Positions 25,001 to 35,781 of a stretch of DNA of 64,000 nucleotides are shown piece by piece. The stretch is taken from contig NW_003314364.1 of NCBI RefSeq assembly GCF_000143415.4, positions 490,676 through 554,675 on the forward strand, in the 5' to 3' direction. Position numbers and translations under genes: made by a program. The notes beneath the pieces are model-generated. The model was not told the DNA's origin. It did no database searches and saw only the letters and a list, made by a program, of their open reading frames with translations. The DNA comes from Selaginella moellendorffii. Lineage: Eukaryota > Streptophyta > Lycopodiopsida > Selaginellales > Selaginellaceae. The first letter of the stretch is position 1. Every line of letters begins with the position of its first letter.

Positions 25001-25108
25001 CCTTTGACAGTGTATAACAAAGTTCCGATCCATAGACACAATGGTCCCTTTTGCAACTCTCTTCCCACCATTCAAAATGTAAACCTTTTCCCCAACCCTG
25101 AAGGCCAT
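22040..25108 (-). pseudogene. Transposase-like gene of the giant transposon (DUF7869-type core), two stop codons
   Basis: One frame of about 1023 codons runs through, with no intron needed, broken only by TAA at 24410-24412 and TAG at 23960-23962. The N-terminal ~180 residues contain two similar beta-rich units (around KGTIVSMDRNFVIHCQ and EGLATVVDPRDAVANQ), like domains seen in some plant transposases. Next comes a helix-turn-helix-like stretch (KAWRIIYGVPRTTFYRIK), a CDEC zinc pair, and three acidic blocks fitting an RNase-H fold: IIHDKMDQKK, LLLQTDNAGSENKN and VEHTHEDVDAMFSHL. The last two recall the uncharacterised DUF7869 family. Palindrome copies at 23288 and 23345 lie in the coding frame. 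It probably cut and joined the element's ends; both that role and the family assignment are inference. Confidence 0.65.
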
Positions 25109-25479
25109 TCTGAAAGTGCAGAAAAGAAGTTAAGACCATACAAAAAATGATTGGAGAATGGCCTAAATCATAACATACCAAACAACCTCAATAGCATGAG
25201 GCCACATGCCATTATTCAAACATGCTATTGACACCCACGTGAAATTTTGCATTCACAAAATTGGCATGAGCCCTCATGCCATCTTGATATACACACAGCT
25301 GCAGGCAAGTAAAAACATACATGACAATACGCTAGCCATGAAATTGCAAGGGCCCAAGATGGCATGTGGCCTTATGCCATTTCTAAATGTGGTCCTAAGC
25401 CATTCCATGGTGAACATACCAGGAAGCACAAGTGCCGAATATCAAGAGGAAGCGGTAGCCACACCAAAGACAGTGCCGC

Positions 25480-25640
25480 TCGCAACACCGCAACTACTCG
25501 TAGCGCCGCTCGCAACACTGCAACTGCTCGTAGCGCCGCTCGCACAAACTGCCACTCGCATAAACTGCCACTCGCATAAACTGCCGCTCGCAATGGCGCT
25601 CGCAATGCCGCAACCGCTCGTAGACGCATAAACCACAGCT
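25480..25640. repeat. GC-rich minisatellite
   Basis: Degenerate tandem units built on 'gcgccgctcgcaacactgca' and 'actgccactcgcataa'. They give long open frames on several strands that are not genes. Confidence 0.7.
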
Positions 25641-26364
25641 CACAACGCCGCTTACACAAGCAGCGCTCACTGTGCTCAGCGGAACCAAGAACACGGCGCA
25701 CAAAAATGATAGACCTAGGAATGAGTTCTAGAATTCAAAAATAACACACGCTTGAACGTCACATCAAATCCTCTGACAAACCAGATCTTATGATTCCTCT
25801 GACAAATTTCAAACTGAGTAGCTTCTAGACTTTGCTGTCAGAGGTTGAACTTTGCCATGCCATGTCAGCAATCCGCGCCAAGATTATTCGCCGTGTAAAG
25901 GAATAATTATGCTGTGTGTGTACGTCCATTTATGGCAATATAAGGCCACACGCCATTCAAAGAATAATGCTAGTCAAGCATTTTTTGGTGCATTTTTGGG
26001 TTCAAAATTGCATGAGCCCACACGTTATAAAGTTTACCTGTACCAAAAATAGAAACAGCTTTATTTACTTGGGAATTTAAGTGGTTGACGCATTTTTAAA
26101 CTTACAAACACATGCCCTACTTACATTCCTTTGGTTGTTTAAAATTCAAAAATATTATAAACCTTTCTTTTTGCATTTTCAATGTTTTCAATTATGGTTT
26201 TTCATTTTCGTAGGACCAGCCTAGTAATCTATTTGCATCCTGTCATGTTTATAGCTAGCTTTTGTTTGTCCCCTTCGCTAGCCTGAGATACATCTGCTCG
26301 GCATCTGCCTCTTACAGCATTTGCCCAGAAAGGGCATCTTTCTTCACGCAGCGTTTGCCACATA

Positions 26365-26390
26365 TTTAGGGTTTAGGGTTTAGGGTTTAG
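26365..26390. repeat. Short interstitial telomere-type repeat
   Basis: Three and a half copies of TTTAGGG, the plant telomere unit, in the transposon's intergenic region. It may instead act as a telo-box promoter element (AAACCCTA on the other strand). Confidence 0.8.
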
Positions 26391-29300
26391 CAATTCAGTA
26401 GCTTGATAAACATGCAAATACAGAACTTGATGCAAAATCCTTTGATATGTTACAATGCCCCTAGGACCATAAACACATTTCAATAGAGAGGGTCCTTTCA
26501 TTTCATAACTCCTTACGTAGATCTTGGTGAAACCAGAGTTAGTGAAGTTAGTTTCTTGTGATCCCACATCTGATTGTGATGTCCCTTTGCAGTGTCGATG
26601 GAAAGGTCAATGCACACCAAACTGTAAAATCTTGGAGCAAAATAACGGTCGGATCTATGGCAAATGCCCCTGAAACATTGTAAGGCTCGTGTGGTCTCAT
26701 GTGGTGTCCGATCGAGATGCAGGGTCATCAAGAAAGACATTGTATACCATTCTGTAAAATCTAGTTACGATCTAACGGTTGGATCTCCAGAAAACTCAAA
26801 AAAATCTCGCGCGTCTTAGAATATTCTAGGAATATACTCCTATGTGCCCCTGAAAATGGCATGCGGCCCCACGCCATTCAAGAGATAACGCCAGATGACG
26901 CCGAGCATTTTTTGGTGCATTTTTTGGGATTTTTTGTATACCATTCTTTATTTAGCTGAACATCTGGCATTTTTGGAAATACAGGATGCTTTGGAATATC
27001 CAATCATGCATGGTATAAATATAGCGAGGGTATTAAATGATATCCCAATCATGATCTTTCTTTTGGATTTCGCGTGCATGCAATCCGAGGAATGATGACG
27101 TTGCGGATTTCTTTTGGATTTCACGTCAATGGTGGCGCCCAAGTCCGAGGAATGATGACGTGGCGGGATTACCAACCGTCGTGACATTTCACGCGTGTGA
27201 GGTTAGGTTTTGCATTTTGCTTCGTACTCACGCTCACATCGCGCTCCCACTCGCGATCACGCTCACATTCACGCTCATCTACCTTCTCTACAGGTTTCTC
27301 GTGTGCATCGGCGTCCACTCGCGCTTGCATCACACTCGCGCTCGCATCGCGCTTGTGTGCATCGGCATCCACTTCAAGACACACCCAGTTTGTAACTTCG
27401 CCGCCAACTCCGCCGCCCACTCCGCTACCCACACGCAGCCCACTTGGCGTCCCAAGAGATTTCAGCGCCATTCTCCAACTGTAAGTGGCAGAGTAGCCTT
27501 GCTGCTACGATCCGCTGCACACACAGTGCACATTCGCCAGCGAGTCCGGCCTCGATTGTCACGCCTCCATTCGGCTTCAAATGGTAAGTCTTTTAGGCCA
27601 AGTAGAAAATGGCATGAGGCCACATGCCATTCAGTAGCAACATTGGCATGCACCGATTGGGCTCTCGAGTGCAGTCCGGTTACAGATGGCGTGTAGCCTC
27701 ACGCCATCATAGGATGCAGCCTCAAGACATCTGATGCAGTGGTGAATGGCGTGTGGCCTCACGTTATTTCCAGCTGCTAGCTTTTCATCTGTCAGCTCTA
27801 ATTGTTGTGCATTTCTGAACAGGCGAGGAATTGCGTTCTTCTTCCAGCCACTGTCAATGTGGATGCAGAGAAGGGGGAGGAGCTCACCAGTTGGACTTTC
27901 AGGATGGAAAGCGAGGATCTGAGGCTGTACAACACAGATGGTGGGAGAAAAGAATGCATGGGGATCCTCATCCAAGTGACAGACACTCCATGCAGTTCCA
28001 TGCAAGAATATGGATTGGCACTTGTGGTAGAGACAGCGTCCGCCTTTAAGATCCACCTTGCACATCCTAGTGGCTTCCCGAAGGGAGGCAGCGGCTATGA
28101 GGAATTCCTAGAGGGAGCTAGGGAGAGGTTGTCCAGGAGGCCCACAATTTCAAAGACGCTGCGGGTCTATGAAGATCACATGGAATCCACGGACCTCATC
28201 TACGGCGATGTTCAAAAACTATATTCCAACATTGAGCTGTTGAGAGTGCCTCCAGTTCGCGAAGCGAAGGGGAAGGGGGTCGATCTGGAAACTACCCCGA
28301 AGCAGAAAAGGGTGGTCAAGCTCAAGCCGACGTCTGACTCTCCTGCTCCCAAAAAAGAAGCTACTTGGTGATGCCATTGCCTCAGGTTCGAACACTACAC
28401 CCACAAAAAACAAGAGCCGCAAAGAGCACAAAGAGCAAGAAGAGGCAGCAAAAATCGTCGCAGATAATAGTACTTGTTACTATTCCAACAAAGTATATAC
28501 AATCGACGTGAGCCGTATTGACATCCAAAGAAAATACAACCACAGGCTAGTATCTGATGAGTGGGTGGAGAAACTGAAGCAGAAAATGCTGGCAAGTCCA
28601 GTAACACCCGATATCGCAGACGTGATCCCCTACTACCGAACAATGAAGGGCGAGACGAGGTTTCCAGACTTGATCAATAGGAAGGTGTTGGACGATCAGA
28701 ACATCCGGTTCTATGCCATCTCCGGACAGCATTCTAGCTTGGCGATGCAAGAGATAGTTGTGGATATTATGGTGGGCGAGGAGGTGAAGAAAGTCTTCAA
28801 GACAAGAGTTGTCCGCCTGATAAAAGGCAACTCGCCCCTCCGATCTATCATATACATCTCCCACGCACAGAATGTCAAGCAAGAAACGTGCTACAAATCG
28901 GGTCTGCACGAGACATTGGCACGAACACGGAAGCTCTAGGTTCAACTGAAGAAGCCACAAAAACCAGGACAAGGACGTGCACTAGCAACTAGCGCCTGGC
29001 AGGTAAGCCTCGTTGCATGTGGCATAGCATGTGGCCTCACGCCATTTCCATTGCAGGAATTCTTGAGTGTTCTCTCGAAAACACTGGGGGTCAATGACAC
29101 ACTTAGCATCCATAACATTCTACTCGCGACAAAAGTTGTTTTTGACAAATGGGTACATGTGCTGAGGAGGTACCATGACGGGGAGTTGCTAAACTCAATG
29201 GGTGTGGAGGACGGCCGGAAGCCCAATGATTTGAAGCTCAACGCCTTGCGTTTCTCGTGGTCTCTAGACGACGACGACCTTCTGACAGTGGCTAATGCTC

Positions 29301-32230
29301 TTCTACGTGGTGAGGTAGTCTTCAACAAGACCAAAATGACTCCTCGCCATATTGTGACATACGAGGACTTGTGCACGACTCTGGGAGCTCGTGCGCTATT
29401 GAAGGATTGGATCTTCGAGCAAGTGGCCGTGGAGAGGGTGAGCATCGACACCACGCAAGAGATGATGGAAGCGCTGGAGTTGTCAAATGAAGACATCAAC
29501 GAGTACGTGAAGGGGGCCCCCAAGTTCATCGATCTGCTGCGGGATGCCACGAAAAGTAAAGCTGAGAAGTTGGATCAGTATCCAAATTTCATTAAGAGGG
29601 ATGTCGGCCGCCGGCTTCAGAAACAGCTCGACCCCGCAGCAGAGGCCTATCGAGAACCTTACCGGGTATACGTGAATTCGGATGAGGATCAAAGGTGGAG
29701 GAGCATCGTTTCCCGCGGAGATGAGCAGGTCAAGAACATCTTTTGTGTGATGGACTTCACAAACGAGGAGATCACTCATGCAGACGAAGTCAGCTCCATC
29801 ATTGACTTAATGGTGGGACTTGCGGAGGTGGAATCTTCAGTCCACTATATGATCTATGACTCCGAATCCTATCACAAGTTTTGGAAGGCCTTGAACGAGG
29901 TGAAGGCTCGGTTGAAAGGCAAGGAGATGCGGGAGATCCATGGGATAATGGCTAAGAAGAAGATACTGACGAATGTCCGCATCTTCACACTCGCCCTTGT
30001 TATTGGTCCTGCAGCAGAGTGGGACTGGAGTGACTTCCCAGCTTCATTCGACAAGGCCGATCGAATTGATCTGAGGGAGGTCAATTTACCCGTGCCTAAG
30101 GAACTGAAGACGGCTATGGAGCTTTCAAATCCAAAGAAAGCTCCAGGTGCAGCATGGGAAATGCTCAGCTGGGTCTTCAACGCAATAGTGGGTGGGTCAC
30201 CTGCTTCCGACTCCAAGGGTAAATGCGTTGTCGAGTACAATTGCGGCGGACTATTCTTTCGAGCCGCACTACTCAAGGGTGTCCTGTGTGTTGCGGTGAC
30301 AAACTCCATTGAAGAGGTGACTTCAATGGAGCATTTAATTACAGTTGCCAAAGAAAAATAATATCTTCTCTGCGAACCTGGTGAGAACGCACTTTAAGTT
30401 TAAATGTTATCTCACAAGCTCTGTATGCAGGAGCGTGGCCACCCCCAGATGCTGAAACGGCGTTAACAGCTATTGTTGAAGATACCCATGTTGGGCCGAG
30501 CTCACAACCTGCACAAAGTAAGGTCACGTGAGGCCTCACGCCATTTTGATTATAGATCGTTGTGAATATTTAGACACGAGGACTGAAAAGCGCACTGGTG
30601 GCGCGTCGAAGAAGGACAAACAGACAAGCAATAGGAAAAAAGGAGGTACAAATTATATTTGCAATGGCGTGTGGTCTTATGCCATTCCTTGCAGGAGACA
30701 CTTCTTCAAAGGCAAAATAGGCAAGCACCAGCCAAGCTCAAACTGACAGTGGTCATAAAAAGCGAAAGCACGTTGGACAGTCGTCAGGATCAGAGGCATT
30801 TGATTCGAAAAGGAAGAAGGGCAACGAAAAGATGATAGGTAATGCCTCGCGGTTATGGCGTGTGTGCTCATGCCATTCATTGCAGATCAAGAGCTAAGTG
30901 AAAGCAGCCAGTCACCACCTCCTCACTCAGATTCCTATGGCGGACTCCCCTTCCCCAATCTCAATGGAGAGGTACAATGGATGAGGGATGCTTTTCAAGT
31001 CAGGGCCACGTTTTTCTCATCTCGTCGTCTTCGAAGGGTGCAAGAACGTGCAGAAACCATGTTAAGATAGTCGGGTGAGGATACGGTCCTAGGTCACGCA
31101 CTAAAACAGACTATGGATGTCTTGTATTTTGAGATGGAGACTCGGCCAGATGATTTTCCCAAGATGGTCATGGAAGAACAATCCATCCAGCCTGAGCAGC
31201 ATATGGAAGAAATGCAGGAGGGGGATGAGGAGCCAGAGAAAGATAATAAGCAGGAAGAGCAGAAGGACGAAGAGGAGGACAAAGAAGAGGAGGACGAAGA
31301 AGAGGAGGACGAAGAGGACTTGGATGGTCCTCACAATGGTGATGATCACAATAACGACGACGACGATGATGACGACGATGGCCAGCCTGAGGTGGCCAAA
31401 GAGCAGCGGAGGAAGGTCATACAAGACAAACTATCAGGTAAATAATAGTACATCCATTCCTAACCTTTTACCATTTCTAACATTGTCTATGTAGGTCGCA
31501 GAGCAAATGATAAGTAGAGATTATTCAGTTGAATTAAGATACAAACTCTAGCCTTTAGTGTCGAGGAAGGATAGTGCCAAGCAAGGGTCGAAACGTATGT
31601 CCAATCCTTCAGAATCAGCAGTGCGCCCAAGTGATATCGGTCCTAGTTCCTCAATAGCAGTTGATGGTAAATACAGTATAGTCGATTCAATGTGCTAATG
31701 AGTTTGTTTTTAGTAGCACGGGAGGATACCATCTCAATCAAAGGGAGATATTTGGACATGCATATGGATCCGCCAGTGGACTCTACTTGCCTGCAAGAGT
31801 CATCAGAGCTGGTGGAGGCTACTATCCATATCAACGCCAAGCAAGCTGACCACGCTCCACTTGATGCTGCCCATACCACTGAGTCAATCTTGTCCACGTA
31901 TCCAACTAACGGTGACCAGGCGCCATTGGACCCGCATGAGGCCGCCCCAGCCGCCGAGCCGGTCGTATCCTCATTTCCAACGGACTCAACGTGTGCCCAA
32001 TCGTCTGACTACGCGCTGTTGGAACCTCCCTACACCGCCCCTGCTGCCTGTTCGGTCATGTCCACTTTGCCAACAGAGGCACCAGCTGAAATGGTGTGTG
32101 ATCACACGCCATCGGAACCACCCCATGCCACTGTTGAGCCAATTGTACCAGAGTCTACAGCTGAAATGGCATGTGTCTGTAAGCGACTAAATTTTCCATT
32201 CTACTTTAGTCACTTAACCACACCTCTGAC

Positions 32231-32962
32231 TGTGAGACACAAAATCCCTAGGCCCCAAAGTGGAGCCAGAGGGGCGCCACATGGTAGTGGCCGAAGCGAG
32301 AGCCAAACGAGCGTAACACGTTTGGACCAAAAGCTCCAACTTGAAAAGTCAAGAGCGGGAGTGGAACTCCCAACGAAGTGCTCGAGGAACGAGCACGAAG
32401 CGAGCAAAAGGCGAGGCTCCAAAAAGGGACCCAAAAGGACCAACACATGACACGTGGGAGTGTCCGAGATGGACTCGAGTTGGAGTCCGAAGTGGAGTCC
32501 GAGATGGACCCGAGTTGGAGTCCGAAGTGGAGTCCGAGATGGACCTGAGTTGGAGTCCGAAGTGGAGTCCGAGATGGACCCGAGTTGGAGTCCGAAGTGG
32601 AGTCCGAGATGGACCCGAGATGGAGTCCGAAGTGGAGTCCGAGGTGGACCCGAGATGGACCCGAGTTGGAGTCCGAAGTGGAGTCCGAGATGGACCCGAG
32701 ATGGAGTCCGAGATGGAGTCCGAGATGGAGTCCGAGGTGGACCCGAGATGGACCCGAAATGGAGTCCGAGATGGACCCGAGATGGAGTCCGAGATGGACC
32801 CGAGATGGAGTCCGAGATGGAGTCCGAGATGGACCCGAGATGGAGTCCGAGATGGACCCGAGATGGACCCGAGATGGAGTCCGAGATGGAGTCCGAGATG
32901 GAGTCCGAGATGGAGTCCGAGATGGAGTCCGAGATGGAGTCCGAAGTCGAGACCGAGACCGG

Positions 32963-32994
<32 letters not shown>

Positions 32995-34109
32995 TCGGGA
33001 CCGAGACCGAGGCCAAGGCCGAGACCGAGCCCGAGGCCGAGTCCGAGTCCGAATCCGAGTCCGAGTCCGAGTCCGAGTCCGAGTCCGAGTCCGAGTCCGA
33101 GTCCGGAGCCTGAGAGGGTGAAAGCCCAAAGCGTTCGTCTCCCAGACCCTGGGGGGTTTGGTGAGCTCCAAAAGTATAGTAAGGGGGAGGACTGCAGTGG
33201 AGCCAGTTTGGCCAGGAAAGGCCAGTTTGGCCCAGGAAGGCCGGACCCAGTGTTGGGTGATGAGCTGCCCACTGGGAAGTCCAAGACTAGAGTGAACACA
33301 GACCGACAAGCAGGGTAGCTTGGTGAAGTGTTCAAGAGCCGGCTCTAGTTCCCCCGGGAGATCGACTGGCCGATGCTCCCAGTCCAAGTGTGGGTGGCAC
33401 TACCTACTTGGATACCTGGTGTGGCTCAACGGAACCCGCTCTAAGCCCATGGCTAGAGCACCCAAGGGCAGAAGGCGAGGAGAGTACCCAGGTGGCTCGC
33501 GTAAGGCCACGGTGTTCCGAAATGTTGTCCCAAAGGACCAGACTGTGGAAAGGAAGAGGAGCAGTCCTCTGGGGTAGTGACCAAGGACACAGTCGTGTGG
33601 TGAGGAAGTCCCAGAGGACCGTGGGACTTAGTGGTCGGGCCTATGGGCCTCGATCCAGTGGCAGTGTCGGCAAACACGGCCAGGGGCAGAAAGGGACTTA
33701 GTGGGGATTGACAGAGGGATATTGGGGAAGGCTATTCCCCTTGTCGGTGGGCATCCTAAGGATGCTAAGGAGTGGATCTGAGATGACCACTCACGGATGG
33801 TTTGCCTGGTCTTGGAGAGCCAAGACTGTGATGCAAGTGGTATTGGACTACTAGTGGGGCAAAGGTGATTGGGCATGGCCTTAGCGCAACGGGCTGCTAT
33901 GTCGGTGGTACCTTTGAGTGTCGGTCATGGGATCGGACACGTGGTGCACTTGGACCAAGTGCAAATGTTGAGTGGCATGGATGCCATTCTCGGGGCTAGC
34001 AAGTCCCAAGTCCTGGATTGAACTTATGGAGGTTGTGAATGAGACTCCTCCAAGTGGTCAGAGGTGTGGTTAAGTGACTAAAGTAGAATGGAAAATTTAG
34101 TCGCTTACA
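32231..34109 (+). mobile_element. Nested solo LTR in opposite orientation
   Basis: A complete 1879-bp LTR of the same family, from 'tgtgagacac' to 'tcgcttaca', sits inside the left LTR of the LARD-like element. It is flanked by CTGAC at 32226-32230 and 34110-34114, a perfect 5-bp target-site duplication. No internal region is present, so it is a solo LTR left by recombination. With its host LTR it forms a 3.5-kb inverted repeat with almost no spacer. Confidence 0.92.
32455..33112 (+). repeat. Minisatellite inside the LTR (12/11-bp then 6-bp units)
   Basis: In element sense the array begins with mixed 12-bp (GAGATGGAGTCC) and 11-bp (GAGATGGACCC) units, passes to 6-bp GAGACC units, and ends in 6-bp GAGTCC units. 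No unit contains a stop codon in any frame, so it yields false open frames of 180-380 residues on both strands. The same array lies at about 34980-35560 and 39985-40540 (opposite orientation), and in shortened form at 43445-43835 and 46000-46290. Confidence 0.95.
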
Positions 34110-35781
34110 CTGACCATTTGGAGGAGTCTCATTCACAACCTCCATAAGTTCAATCCAGGACGTGGGACTTGCTAGCCCCGAGAATGGCATCCATGCCACT
34201 CAACATTTGCACTTGGTCCAAGTGCTCCATGTGTCCAATCCCATGACCAACACTCAAAGGTACCACCGACATAGCAGCCCGTTACGCTAAGGCCATGCCC
34301 AATCACCTTTGCCACACTGGTAGTCCAATACCACTTGCATCACCAATAGCCTTCCCCAATATCCCTCTGTCAGTCCCCACTAAGTCCCTTTCTGCCCCTG
34401 GCTGTGTTTGGCAACACTGCCACTGGATCGAGGCCCACAGGCTCGACCACTAAGTCCCACAGTCCTCTGGGACTTCCCCACCACACGACTGTGTCCTTGG
34501 TCACTACCCCAGAGGACTACTCCTCTTCCTTTCCACAGTCTGGGCCTTTGGGACAACATTTCGGAACACCGTGGCCTTACGCGAGCCACCTGGGTACTCT
34601 CCCCGCCTTTCGCCTTTAGGTGCTCTAGCCATGGGCTTAGAGCGAGGTTCCGTTGAGCCACGACAGGTATCCAAGTAGGTAGTGCCACCCACACTTGGAC
34701 TGGGAGCATTGGCCAGTCGATCTCCCGGGGGAACTAGAGCCGGCTCTTGAACACTTCACCAAGCTACCCCGCTTGTCGGTCCGTGTTCACTCTAGTTTTG
34801 GACTTCCCAGTGGGCAGCTCATCACCCAACACTGGGTCCGGCCTTCCTGGGCCAAACTGGCCTTTCCTGGCCAAACTGGCTCCACTGCAGTCCTCCCCCT
34901 ACTATACTTTTGGAGCTCACCAAACCCCCCAGGGTCTGGGAGACGAATGCTTTGGGCTTTCACCCTCTCAGGCTCCGGACTCGAACTCGGACTCGGACTC
35001 GGACTCAGACTCGGATTCGAACTCGGACTCGGGCTCGGGCTCGGCCTCGGCCTCGGCCTCGGTCTCGGTCTCGGTCCCGATCTCGGTCTCGGTCTCGGTC
35101 TTGGTCTCGGTCTTGGTCCCGGTCTCGGTCTCGACTTCGGACTCCATCTCGGACTCCATCTCGGACTCCATCTCGGGTCCATCTCGGACTCCATTTCGGG
35201 TCCATCTCGGACTCCATCTCGGACTCCATCTCGGGTCCATCTCGGACTCCATCTCAGACTCCATTTCGGGTCCATCTCGGGTCCACCTCGGACTCCATCT
35301 CGGACTCCATCTCGGACTCCATCTCGGGTCCATCTCGGACTCCACTTCGGACTCCAACTCGGGTCCATCTCGGGTCCACCTCGGACTCCACTTCGGACTC
35401 CATCTCGGACTCCATCTCGAGTCCATCTCGGACTCCATCTCGGACTCCACTTCGGACTCCAACTTGGGTCCATCTCGGACTCCACTTCGGACTCCAACTT
35501 GGGTCCATCTCGGACTCCCCTTCGGACTCCAACTCGAGTCCATCTCGAACACTCCCACGTGTCATGTGTTGGTCCTTTTGGGTCCCTTTTTGGAGCCTCG
35601 CCTTTTGCTCGCTTCGTGCTCGTTCCTTGAGCACTTCGTTGGGAGTTCCACTCCCGCTCTTGACTTTTCAAGTCGGAGCTTTTGGTCCAAATGTGTTACG
35701 CTCGTTTGGCTCTCGCTTCGGCCACTACCATGTGGCGCCCTTCCGGCTCCACTTTGGGGCCTAGGGATTTTGTGTCTCACA

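Larger units (their letters stand above)
25109..27583. other. Divergent intergenic region of the giant transposon
   Basis: This spacer separates the transposase start from the first supported exon of the plus-strand gene. It carries six palindrome copies, a GC-rich minisatellite (25480-25640) and a short telomere-type repeat (26365-26390). Open frames near 27160-27580 consist of repeated CTCACGCTC-like sequence and may include a non-coding first exon of the plus-strand gene. Promoters for both genes presumably lie here, but I cannot place them. Confidence 0.5.

Noticed and set aside
28345-28360. Programmed frameshift at the A6 run in the ParB-like gene
   Set aside because: The shift needed is +1, not the -1 of a classical slippery heptamer, and the gene has other lesions. 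A one-base insertion or sequencing error is simpler.
32248-33387. Open frames of up to 379 residues on both strands over the LTR minisatellite (also near 34695-35844 and 39702-40887)
   Set aside because: They arise because the 12-, 11- and 6-bp units lack stop codons in every frame. They recur in all LTR copies and run through LTR sequence on either side.
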